Source: Conidiobolus incongruus B7586
Lineage: Eukaryota; Entomophthoromycota; Entomophthoromycetes; Entomophthorales; Conidiobolaceae
NCBI GenBank assembly: GCA_000697335.1
Contig: JNEM01011945.1
Location: 1-28,348, forward strand
Direction of reading: 5' to 3'
DNA length: 28,348 nt
The translations under genes and the position numbers were made by a program. Of the stretch, positions 10,833 through 19,394 are shown piece by piece. Under the pieces are notes generated by a model. That model worked only from the letters and a program-made list of their open reading frames with translations, was not told the origin of the DNA and made no database searches. Position 1 is the first letter of the stretch, and every line of letters starts with the position of its first letter.

Positions 10833-11345
10833 ATGAACACTCTTAATAATAATACTAATGAAAATAATAATAAAGAGTCAAAATCTAGTGATGATAAAGA
10901 TATAGAATCTAAAATTCCCACTATATCGGCAGTAGTCGACGTTGGTGCTAATCCGGATGCCGAAACAGTCTCGGAAGCGACGAAGTTGGGAAGTCATAAC
11001 CAGGGTAAGGAGGATCCCAGCCTATTATCAACACCCAATCTCAACATAAATTTAATGGATATTTTAACACCAGTGGTCACAGACTTGGACGAACGTATTG
11101 GAAACGTGCACGCGAGCCAAATCCAACTGAATGCCATGCTGAATCAACTCATGAACCATCTGAAAGACTTTGAGAGCTCTGTGACGCCACCACTAATTCA
11201 ACCAAGCATTGACAAATTGATTCAAGCTAAAAAAAGATTAAACTCGGTGAATCATACATTTTTGTTGGTTATGGACCGATTGGAAAAGATGCATACGATG
11301 ATGCAGCAGCATAGTGGTCAGGATTATATGAAGGGCAAGAAGTAA
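10833..11345 (+). CDS. Snapin-like BLOC-1 subunit
   Basis: A 170-residue protein from the ATG at 10833, intronless. Residues 1-70 are polar, Asn/Ser-rich and probably disordered. Residues about 75-157 align with the animal Snapin core: LTPVVTDLDERI, then SQIQLN, then IDKLIQAKKRLNSVN, then MDRLEKMH. These match in spacing the Snapin pattern of a leading LxPxxxxLD, an SQxxL step, a KLxxAxxR step and a terminal RL. The region is helical with heptad-like hydrophobic spacing, as expected of BLOC-1 coiled coils. Snapin works in BLOC-1 (and BORC), in endosome-to-lysosome or vacuole traffic and SNARE binding; the yeast counterpart is Snn1. These small coiled-coil proteins diverge fast, so another BLOC-1/BORC subunit is the main alternative. 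A short upstream ATG frame overlaps the start. Confidence 0.75.
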   Translation: MNTLNNNTNENNNKESKSSDDKDIESKIPTISAVVDVGANPDAETVSEATKLGSHNQGKEDPSLLSTPNLNINLMDILTPVVTDLDERIGNVHASQIQLNAMLNQLMNHLKDFESSVTPPLIQPSIDKLIQAKKRLNSVNHTFLLVMDRLEKMHTMMQQHSGQDYMKGKK

Positions 11346-11735
11346 CTATAATTATAGGCTATTGTTTAATTTCAATCAATTTGTTATATAGTATTCAAGT
11401 TTAATTGTTAATAAAAAATGATTAAAATATTTTGATTATCCTACGCCATGCAATAAATCAACTGGCTATATCAAATTATATAACTTAATCATTTGAATAA
11501 AGAGTATACAATTCTAAAATAAACATAGGTTAAGGTCTGATTGATAATAATTTCAATATTGTCCAAATTTTTTTAAAAAACAATGGATATACTTGTTAGG
11601 ATAACATAACTTTTATATTCTCTTACATCTTAATAATTTCATTTCAATAATCTCCAAACGAATCCCATAACAATTATCACTTGGTATAAATGAATAATTC
11701 ACTCCAAAATTCCAAAGTCACCAAATACTTAAAAA

Positions 11736-12368
11736 ATGCCAGCACTACCCAAAAACCAATTCCGACCTAAAGTATTCGACCCATGGCTAATCATCTTCCA
11801 AATTTTCAGCTTTCAATTCGGTATTTATGTCATCCTCAGTATATCCAATTTGGTACTTGGCCTAATGCAAGATATTCCTTTGAATCTCAATCTCCTATTC
11901 AACCACTTCAACTATAATTTATCCAATGATATTGCTATTTATTTAATATTGAATTATTTTATAACTTGTATAATGTCGATTATATTGTTGGTATTTGTAA
12001 TTGAGAGGGTTAAATTATGTTTTGATTTCGTCTTCACTTTCCATGTATTCCACTTGATTGCAGTATGGTATTATACAGGTTACTTCCCTTGGAGTGTAAC
12101 GTGGTGGCTCATGACCATATTTTCTTTCGCGTTTATGACACTCGGGGGCGAATGGGCGTGTATGAAGTGGGAGATGAAACCTATCGAAATAACTGGATCA
12201 AGTGCCAACGGAGGAGCTCGGAGGAGTACCATGAATCAGAATAGCAAGAGGTACAGGAAATTGAGTACGAGTTCAACGTTAGTGGATAACAATTTGGAGA
12301 ATTCGGAATTGATTATTAGCGACGATACCATCGAATTGACGCCGTTGACTAGTGGAGGTCATCATTAA
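11736..12368 (+). CDS. SYS1: SYS1 Golgi membrane protein
   Basis: A 210-residue intronless protein; the ATG at 11736 follows an A-rich leader. Four hydrophobic segments lie at about 17-44, 66-89, 96-112 and 119-137, as in the SYS1 family. Family signatures visible are the N-terminal FRPKVFDPWLIIFQI, the VIERVKLCFDF segment after helix 2 (86-98), FHVFHLI in helix 3, and TWWLMTI followed by MTLGGEWACMKWEMKPI (134-150). In yeast and animals SYS1 sits in the late Golgi and recruits the Arl3/ARFRP1 GTPase, which leads to Arl1 and GRIP golgins. The first 150 residues match the family end to end. The polar tail (about 60 residues, Ser/Asn-rich and basic then acidic) is less conserved. It lies 390 bp after the Snapin-like gene on the same strand. 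Confidence 0.93.
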   Translation: MPALPKNQFRPKVFDPWLIIFQIFSFQFGIYVILSISNLVLGLMQDIPLNLNLLFNHFNYNLSNDIAIYLILNYFITCIMSIILLVFVIERVKLCFDFVFTFHVFHLIAVWYYTGYFPWSVTWWLMTIFSFAFMTLGGEWACMKWEMKPIEITGSSANGGARRSTMNQNSKRYRKLSTSSTLVDNNLENSELIISDDTIELTPLTSGGHH

Positions 12369-13172
12369 TTCTTAATTTAATAGTATAGATGTCTTCATAT
12401 GTCTTCAATTAATGACTAGTAAATATTCCCAATTTGTTTAATATTGTTTGTGTTATTAACTATAAATTATTTTTAAATCTACATTATTTAATTTTAATTC
12501 CAGTTGTTTTTTCATACATATCAAATTAAATATTAGAATTTGTTAAATCGTTTTGATTTATTATTCATTTTTTAAGTAAAAAAAATACTGAAATTAAAAT
12601 TTTTAATTATTGAATATTGAATAGTTTATTCTTTTAAAAATTAAATTCTAGATTCAAATTAAAGTGAATTTTGGTAGTGTCTAAAATTGATGCACAATTT
12701 TAAATTCATTATTTTTAATCATAACATTTTTCAAAATTAAACTCAAATTGTAAAAAATAAATGAGTTGATTTGAGATCAATAAATCATATCAATATAAAG
12801 TCAAAATAAAAATTTAATCAATATTAATGATGACTGTTACGTATTAATCTTATTTCATTTGGTATTTATTTAGGATAAAATGTTAGATTATTAATTATCA
12901 TAATGTTGAAAATGTTTACAAATTCAAGAATTGAACCAATCAGACAAAAGATCAGAAGCTTGAACAAATCAGAGAAGATAGCAATTGGATGGTGATAAGT
13001 CTACTTAAGATTGATTGATTGTGTTTCAAGAATTAGATTGGAACTCCCAATCAGGATCGGTTAATCCGTGTCACCCTCCTTCCGGCCGTTTGACTTGACA
13101 ACTATTGAAGCTGTTCTCGAAATTGAAATTGGAATGCATTTGGATCATCTTGTCCTAAAATCTCACCATGTG
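12369..13172. other. Intergenic, upstream of the FYR-domain gene
   Basis: AT-rich to about 12930, with nothing recognisable. From about 12930 onward composition is more balanced and several CCAAT/ATTGG boxes occur (for example AACCAATCAG near 12935 and GATTGG strings further on). This looks like the start of a promoter and long leader rather than coding sequence; frames on both strands are short. Confidence 0.5.
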
Positions 13173-13182
13173 ATTGGCCAAT
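13173..13182. promoter_or_regulatory. Palindromic double CCAAT box
   Basis: ATTGGCCAAT is a perfect 10-bp palindrome made of two overlapping CCAAT boxes on opposite strands. It lies about 345 bp before the ATG at 13528 and 250 bp before a TATA element. CCAAT boxes bind the HAP/NF-Y complex in fungi. Its right half is also the start of a longer motif found upstream of the seven-helix gene. Confidence 0.45.
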
Positions 13183-13428
13183 TTAGGTGAAATTGAGCTG
13201 AAGCGGAAGAAATCAAGGAAATTCGCCAATGATTCAATCAAGGTCGTATGAGAAAAGCGAGGCGTCAAGAAGGTCTTGGATTGGTGCTTTTGATCAAAAT
13301 CCTCTTCGTCCATTCTTGGAAGTTGATCATTGGCATAATTCTCCTCCCACATTCTCCCTCTCACCTCCTCCACCATTCTTTTGCTTTTATTAATTAACCT
13401 TCCTTTGTGCTTTCTTTGATTGAAGGTG

Positions 13429-13440
13429 TATATAAATATA
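13429..13440 (+). promoter_or_regulatory. TATA box of the FYR-domain gene
   Basis: TATATAAATATA occurs in a comparatively GC-rich promoter about 90 bp before the ATG at 13528, which places transcription start within the leader that carries the TTA repeat. Confidence 0.5.
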
Positions 13441-13473
13441 TTTATCAACTTCAACTTTTCATTAACAGTGCTA

Positions 13474-13476
<3 letters not shown>

Positions 13477-13506
<30 letters not shown>
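13477..13506 (+). repeat. (TTA)10 microsatellite in the 5' leader
   Basis: Ten TTA units end 21 bp before the ATG at 13528. The frame reads through them as a leucine run, but the repeat is more simply untranslated leader. Length variation here could alter leader length. Confidence 0.85.
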
Positions 13507-13509
<3 letters not shown>

Positions 13510-13527
13510 AACATTTATATATACATT

Positions 13528-14715
13528 ATGCCCAAGTCAAAACCATACAAACAACCGAGTTATGGCACTATTTCTACTTCCGAGTTTCGTGCTATGGAAG
13601 ACCAGTTGCGATGTGCACAATCTCTCCTCGCCGAAAATATGGCTCAGTTGAGGAGATTGCAACGTCGGATCAATATCGTCGACCAGGAGAACAAGCTATT
13701 GGAGAGAGCGCTCCAACGTAGGAGAGAGAAGCGAAAACCTTCCTTCTCCAGCGAAACTTCGGATACGTCGGACGAGGAAACTATTTCTAGCTACCACCAC
13801 TCGAGGAATGTGAACACTTACCCTAGACACCCTTCCAAATCTTCGAGCCGTCTTCCGCCCCCTCCTCCTCCCCCTCCCGCCAAGTCTTCTGGCAAGCGAT
13901 CCCGTCGCGATCCCACCCAGGTGCGACGTGTTCAGCCTATCGACAGGGATGAAGACGGTAACTATATTTTGCCCGTGACCGTTGGTATTTTAACTGTTTT
14001 GGACCTCGGCAAAGTAGTTTATGATCGTCCCTCATTCCACAACGATCGCTACATCTGGCCAGTTGGATTTAAGGTAACGCGCTACTACAATTCCACGATT
14101 GATCCCAACAACCAGACGTGCTACACTGCCACCATTACCGACGGTGGCGACGGTCCCAGATTCGTTATCGAGGCGGAAGACCGTCCCGACGATCCCATCG
14201 TAGGCAACACTGCGACTGGGGCATGGACAACGGTGGTAAAGCTGGCGAATGAGATCCGCAACCGATCGCACTCCAACTCGGCAAGTGGTCCTGACTACTT
14301 CGGATTCAGTCACCCCACCATCGCCAAGATGATCCAGGATTTACCCAATGCTAAGCGTTGTCGCAACTACAGATGGCAGCAATTCGAAGTTATGAGTGCG
14401 AGATCCGTCCCCCAGCGCAAGTACCCTGTACCCCCAATCGTGAATGAACTCGCTGGCGAGAGCAGCAAGCGCACCTCCGAAAGGGGATCTCCCATCGTGG
14501 ATCGCAGTAGCAACCAGGCGTCGAGTCCCGCTAGACGCTACGACTATGTCAAGGACGAGCCCATATCCAGATCCAATTCCCAGTCGTCTTCCCGCTCCAA
14601 CGGCGACTACCACTTAGACCCCAACCTTCTGCCACCCTCCCCCGGCGATCAGTACGACAGATCATCACCGCTCCCACCCCCACCGGTGTATTCTTCATCT
14701 AATGAATCCAACTAA
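13528..14715 (+). CDS. FYR-domain nuclear protein, TBRG1-like
   Basis: A 395-residue intronless protein. I chose the ATG at 13528 because the upstream in-frame extension encodes only a poly-leucine microsatellite and leader. In order: a charged helical or coiled-coil segment (about 20-70), a Ser-rich acidic stretch, eight prolines (110-117), a basic KRSRR patch (123-127, possible nuclear signal), then FYRN (about 157-205) and FYRC (about 206-288). FYRN shows LGKVVYDRPSFHNDRYIWPVGF; FYRC shows DGGDGPRFVI, then SGPDYFGFSHPTI and ending NYRWQQF. This paired layout after a coiled coil matches animal TBRG1/NIAM. FYR domains occur in chromatin factors such as the MLL/trithorax proteins and JARID1-type demethylases, but no SET or JmjC domain is present, so it is probably a chromatin-associated adaptor. 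The last 105 residues are Ser/Pro-rich and disordered, with VKDE at 341-344 fitting a SUMO consensus. Promoter features are a CCAAT palindrome and a TATA box. Confidence 0.9.
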   Translation: MPKSKPYKQPSYGTISTSEFRAMEDQLRCAQSLLAENMAQLRRLQRRINIVDQENKLLERALQRRREKRKPSFSSETSDTSDEETISSYHHSRNVNTYPRHPSKSSSRLPPPPPPPPAKSSGKRSRRDPTQVRRVQPIDRDEDGNYILPVTVGILTVLDLGKVVYDRPSFHNDRYIWPVGFKVTRYYNSTIDPNNQTCYTATITDGGDGPRFVIEAEDRPDDPIVGNTATGAWTTVVKLANEIRNRSHSNSASGPDYFGFSHPTIAKMIQDLPNAKRCRNYRWQQFEVMSARSVPQRKYPVPPIVNELAGESSKRTSERGSPIVDRSSNQASSPARRYDYVKDEPISRSNSQSSSRSNGDYHLDPNLLPPSPGDQYDRSSPLPPPPVYSSSNESN

Positions 14716-15316
14716 CCCCCAATATCTGTAAATTAGACTATATTTAACTTTTGCCATCATCTATTGCAATTTCGAATATTAGAAATAAGCAATATTAGGA
14801 ATGAATTAACGTGATTACTATTAATCATTTAATATGTAGGAATTCTAATAAATCTAGGGTTAATTTGGATTAATCTTTAATAATTCATATATGGTAATTA
14901 GTACAGTAGTCACTCTATTTGTTAATAATGTATCCATAAAAGTTATCAATATGAAAAAATAAACTAAAGAATTTCCAATCTTAAGTTCCATAAATTATGT
15001 AAATAATTTTCGACACCAACTAAATCCAATTTACCAATAACTAAACGAGCATTATATTTTACGAAATATATAGATTATAACCAAACAATATTAAAGTATT
15101 CAAATATTTTATTAATCTATAGTTTAAATTTGTGATGATTAATGATTACGGTTAATATCCTGAAAATTATTTTGATGTTGAGTTAGAGATTAATAGCCAT
15201 TATCTAATTAATCAAAAGAAATACTTAGGAATTGGTGTTGAAAATTCTATTCAACAATTATCCAATATTGATTTATCACCATTAATTAATTTTATTTAAG
15301 CTATAAATCTCTACAA
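14716..15316. other. Intergenic between convergent genes
   Basis: AT-rich DNA between the 3' ends of the FYR-domain gene and NAA35. It holds several TAATTA-type strings but no gene, RNA or notable repeat that I can see. Confidence 0.7.
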
Positions 15317-16992
15317 TTAATGATTAAAATTTAAATATAAATATGGGAACTCTTGGATCATTTCCAGCTTTAATATTTGATTCCAATCATCACGGACCTC
15401 TCCAAATTGAGACCATTGTTGTAATCTCAACTCACATAGAGATTGTAGACGATGGAATTGCTAATCCCAAGAATTAGTATTAGGGATATATAGTGGAAAA
15501 AAGCTTACTTGTTGTAGATCTAAAGCTAAACAATCATCCAAATCTCTCAATCTATTAGGAAAATCTTTCAAAAACTCTAAAAATTTCATAGCATTTTGAA
15601 AATGTTTCAAAATCCCATGTACTAATTCGTTACCACTCTGAACCAAAGTCAATTCCCACTATTAACAAGATATTATATAATATAAAATTTACCAAATGAT
15701 TCAACTTCTCCAGCCTTTCCAGATATTCCTCAAATTTTAATTTTTCATCAAGGTTTTCAAACATTCTAAACCTGTTACGAAATGTGATTTCCTGGTAGTT
15801 GTCCATTTGTACTTCAATGGGTTTGATAATACCTTGACGTTGGATTAATTCCATTTCCTAAATTATGTCAGTATTGGCGGTATTGAATGTTATGGAGAGA
15901 GTGTTACTTTGATTAAGGCTTGTAGGATTTCGGATTGGATTTGAGTTTCAATACCGACTATGGTTAATTTAAGTTGTTGATAAAATTCTGGGTCGTAAAT
16001 GGAATCTAGCATTGATTAATCTACTATATAATATTGGCGTGAATGGATTGGTAAATTTACCTTGACTATTGCTAAGATATTTTTTCAACTCCATTAAGTA
16101 CTCACTCCAGTTTGGTATCATCTTTCGAATCAATTCCAATTTCAAACTTGCAATATATTCCAAATAACTATTAAAAAGATTAACAAAGATTATATAACTA
16201 TTATCGATTTAATTACATATAATTCAATTCAAAATCTTTAAACTGATTCAAATTTAATGAAAATCCCAATTTTAAAATTTTTAAAATGATATCAAATTTT
16301 TTAAGTGTTAGAAATTGATTTAGTTTGGTAGTAATAATTTCCTAAATGCTTGGCTATTAGATCCGAATGTGATAATCTTTTAATTATTACCTTATCCCTT
16401 ACGTTAATTTCCAAATTGGATAGAATATGGTTAATACGATGCTCATAATTGGTCCACTTCAAAATCAGTTTGCAACTTTCGCGCCTTTGACGACTTGGGT
16501 TCTTTGTAAAATTCATTAAATAGTCATAAATAATGGGATGCAAAAACTCCCAAATCGGCTTCAGTAAACTTGATAATTCTTCGGAATGGAGATTCAGTGC
16601 AAGTGGTAGCCACTGCATATAAGCTGGGATGAATACATCCGAGGGCAGTGTGCTGAAGTATAGGCCCCGGTGATACATTAGGTTTTGGGCCCACACTTGA
16701 ATAATAGCGCTATTAGTCTGGGTAGCATGTCGCATCAAGATATTGTCGAGTGCAAGTCCCGAAAATTGAGCGATGTTGGGATGAACTCCGTAAGGATTAG
16801 TTACAATGTTAATAATAAATAAAATGCGTTGTAGGAATAGTCTAAAAGTTGATTTGACCTAATAACGGTTAATTAATTGTAATACAGTATTTTTATAATA
16901 ATTACTTTGTCGAATGACCAATGATCAATAGGTCTTGGGGGAACTTGACCAGATATTAAATTGGGTAAATTAAAATTAAAAGCTAAACTCAA

Positions 16993-17034
<42 letters not shown>

Positions 17035-18065
17035 AATTCCAAATCCAATTATGCTAGAATTACCTGAATCTACAATTTCTTCACTATAGCTATATTCCAA
17101 TTGGAAATTGTTAAAGATCGACAAATTTTCAAAGGTCCAATTCCTAATTAATTCAACACGTCGGCGTGAATAAAACTCATAAACAATTTTGAGTAACAAT
17201 ATCTGAACTTTGAATCTGTGAATAATCAAATCTAAAATCTGGTCCCTAATACTCAAACCCTCAATCAGTTGGTTCACCAAAGCTTCGCTCCGTTCCACCC
17301 ATCTTTCCTCGTCGTGACTTTGGACGTGACTCCAGCGTACACCATGTGGTAGTTGGTTACTGAAGTCCTCGCTTTCGTAAAATGATCCCTCTTCCAGCAT
17401 TTGAGTACCTATAAAATGGCAAGTTAATCTTACCAAATGAACGTAAGTCGCTATTAAATTCTTCGAAGATGTCGAATATGTCAATTGCGGCGTCGGATGA
17501 TGGAAGTAGTAACTTGTGAATAATGTTTGCAACGGAGGATGGCCGTGATACCATTCAATCTAAATTTGTCAATTTTGAATCCCTCAAGTGTCGATGATGA
17601 TTACCTGTAGACTAAATATCCTATCCAAAATACCCAAAGTTATATTATAGTTAAAATCTGCATTCAAGTTAAAATCGTTCAAACTGGCATGGTGACCATG
17701 ATAACCACTGTCCATCTTGGGATCCATCATCTAAATTTCATTAATCAACCTTATCTATTAACTTTAAACAAAACTACCTCACAAGCTGCCATCGCGTCCT
17801 GAAGACCGAAGTGTGGAGAGTGGATCAACTCCCCCAATTCTAAAGCTACTCCAAAGTTAATTCCAATTCCAACATATATTCTTTAATACTTACCGGCACA
17901 TCCTCTCTCAAATACTAAAGTAACATTTTCAAAATCCTCAACTTGCTGAACTCGCATACGGTTCGAAGGATCCAAAAAATTCGAGTTGAAATAATTGGTA
18001 GGTGGCGGTGTCGTGGATACCGAACGACTCGTTGGAGATATAGAATGCTGATGGGGTGATGTCAT
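15317..18065 (-). CDS. NAA35: NatC N-terminal acetyltransferase auxiliary subunit (MAK10/NAA35)
   Basis: Eleven exons: 18065-17894, 17839-17778, 17730-17605, 17559-16906, 16858-16391, 16341-16217, 16167-16061, 16005-15908, 15857-15693, 15658-15509 and 15460-15317. All junctions are GT-AG and keep phase, giving 756 residues (human about 725). The decisive mark is MMDPKMDSGY (79-88), preceded by ELGELIHSPHFGLQDAMAACE-type sequence (58-78) and followed by IEWYHGHPPLQTLF (121-134), the signature N-terminal block of MAK10. Later YESEDF, FSGLALDNI, a PSRQRRESCKLIL segment and, near the C-terminus, FRNRF followed by LKHFQNAMKFLE match the family in order. The protein scaffolds NatC, which acetylates N-terminal Met followed by a hydrophobic residue on nascent chains at the ribosome. 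A run of 13 Asn (16993-17031) interrupts exon 4. Intron 9 would be only 34 bp unless an alternative acceptor 21 bp further is used. Exon 6-7 boundaries rest on phase and weak similarity. Confidence 0.92.
16993..17031 (-). repeat. (AAT)13 repeat coding for polyasparagine
   Basis: Thirteen uninterrupted AAT codons on the minus strand inside NAA35 exon 4. All units are identical in sequence, which points to recent slippage rather than selection on asparagine. Confidence 0.9.
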
Positions 18066-18499
18066 TGATTTGGGTTAATTTAATTTAATTTTATATTTAA
18101 AATAATTTTAGTGTTAATTTGTATTTTAATTAAAATCGTTTTTATTATTCACTAATATTAATTTGGCAGGGGGTATTGGTAATACATTGTTTTAATTTGT
18201 AACTTTGGTTGTAAATTAATTGTGGGTTCAATTATTAATCATAGTCTAAAATATTTATAATTCAAATACAATAAAAAGACTAAATTTAGTTAAATTATAT
18301 ATATATATATATATTTAAATATATTATCAGCACATATATTAAATTGAATTTGATTTGATAAGGCTGTAATTATAATATAATATAAGATTAAAAAAAGTAT
18401 TTAGTGTTAGATATATAATTAAAATAATCAAATAGAATTATAATATGATAAATGAGAGTAAAAATTAAATATTGATAAGAAATTGTTATTGAATATGTG

Positions 18500-18506
18500 A
18501 AAAAAA
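18500..18506 (-). terminator. Pol III terminator of tRNA-His
   Basis: On the minus strand a run of seven T lies 19 bases beyond the tRNA 3' end, the usual RNA polymerase III stop. Confidence 0.75.
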
Positions 18507-18525
18507 TAATCTCGAGAAATTCAAG

Positions 18526-18596
18526 TGCCGTTGCGCGGAATCGAACCGCGGTCTGAGCGGCCACAACGCTTCGTACTACCACTATACTACAACGGC
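18526..18596 (-). tRNA. tRNA-His (anticodon GTG)
   Basis: The minus strand folds into a complete cloverleaf of 71 bases with no intron. The acceptor stem is GCCGTTG with CAACGGC and discriminator A. The D arm is GTAT/GTAC with loop AGTGGTA. The anticodon stem is AAGCG/CGCTC with one A-C mismatch at its outer pair and loop TTGTGGC (anticodon GTG, histidine). The variable loop has 4 bases and the T arm is CGCGG/CCGCG with loop TTCGATT. A box and B box (GGTTCGATTCC) are present. The genomic base before position 1 is G (18597), although eukaryotes normally add G-1 enzymatically with Thg1. Confidence 0.97.
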
Positions 18597-18599
18597 CTA

Positions 18600-18968
18600 G
18601 TCAATGTGTGACATTTGTTATGTAATTCATACCTTCTTTCACTCAAAACCCACTACTAAATCCCATATCATACCAACAAGCCATATAAATAATACTAACC
18701 AATTATGAATAAGGCTCTAAACACTTGGTAATACAATATGCCGATGCTCTTACAATCACGATATTAATCCGTCATGGTCTACTTATACCAACACTTCCTA
18801 ATTAATCTACATATACACACTTTCTCTTACATTACTTTCTTACACAAATAGACCTTTTGCCTACTTCCAAAACCAACTCTTGTGATATACTTAAGTAACT
18901 CCTTATAGTTCTACTTGAGTCATTTTACACTATATCTTCTAAGTCCGTTCCTATTGATATTCCTTGAT
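18600..18968. other. Intergenic, less AT-rich and pyrimidine-rich on the plus strand
   Basis: Unlike most gaps here, this stretch is rich in C and T on the plus strand, with many ACT, CTT and CCA triplets and few A/T homopolymers. No open frame of useful length and no tRNA is seen. A TATATC near 18930 is the nearest TATA-like string before the GC-rich island that follows. It may be a promoter or leader region of that island. Confidence 0.45.
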
Positions 18969-19228
18969 TCCATCTTCTTAGCATGTCGGAACCTAACGTC
19001 GCCACTGTTGCTGCTGGTCTAGTCGCTCTTTACAAAGCCCTATTTACAAGTGATTAAGGCCGGATAGCCAGAGACCTGATCATCGGTAGTTTACCCCAGC
19101 TGGTAGCGTCATGTTTCACAATCTGGCCTACAGAATGGCTGTGTCAGTGACCTCAAGGACGCTCCAAGAGCTAATAACCGTGACACTATGAGAGACAAAT
19201 ATTCGATTCATACATTAACAATTTTTTT
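18969..19228 (+). ncRNA. Candidate structured Pol III RNA of unknown family
   Basis: This is the most GC-rich non-coding stretch in the window, in very AT-rich surroundings. It holds several short helices: 19065-19072 with 19122-19130 (8 bp, one bulge), a hairpin at 19085-19095, a hairpin at 19130-19142, 19141-19146 with 19181-19186 (6 bp, mutually exclusive at its edge with the previous hairpin) and a hairpin at 19161-19171. A T7 tract at 19222-19228 follows, suiting Pol III termination on the plus strand. The only ORF is 24 codons (18983-19057, starting MSEPNVATVAAG) and has no likeness I know. I tried RNase P, MRP, SRP, 5S, U1-U6 and U3 motifs by eye and found no convincing match. It could instead be a short-peptide gene, a gene relic or a conserved regulatory block. 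Strand and ends are tentative. Confidence 0.35.
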
Positions 19229-19394
19229 AAAAACAAAACATTATAAAATTTGTTTAAATATTTCATCACTGTCACCTTAAATTCATCCAATTTATATTAC
19301 AATTCCTTTTTAGTCAATTAATTTAAATATTATTATATTTTTCATTTTAAATTTACTCTTTATTAATTCAGTAAATTGAAATAATTTAATTTGT

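Noticed and set aside
13155-13514. Minus-strand 119-codon frame upstream of the FYR-domain gene
   Set aside because: It lies over the CCAAT/TATA promoter and reads the TTA repeat as polyasparagine; no family likeness.
13420-13527. N-terminal extension of the FYR-domain protein
   Set aside because: It lacks a credible start context, follows the TATA box closely and codes only a poly-leucine microsatellite and AT-rich leader.
17409-17433. GT...AG stretch of 25 bp in NAA35 exon 4
   Set aside because: Too short for splicing, its removal would break the frame, and the uninterrupted reading matches the family up to YESEDF.
18388-18582. Minus-strand 64-codon frame
   Set aside because: It begins inside the tRNA-His gene and continues into AT-rich DNA.
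18991-18999. AACCTAAC as a telomerase RNA template
   Set aside because: Eight bases matching a telomere-like repeat are weak evidence, and no pseudoknot or other telomerase RNA element could be recognised.
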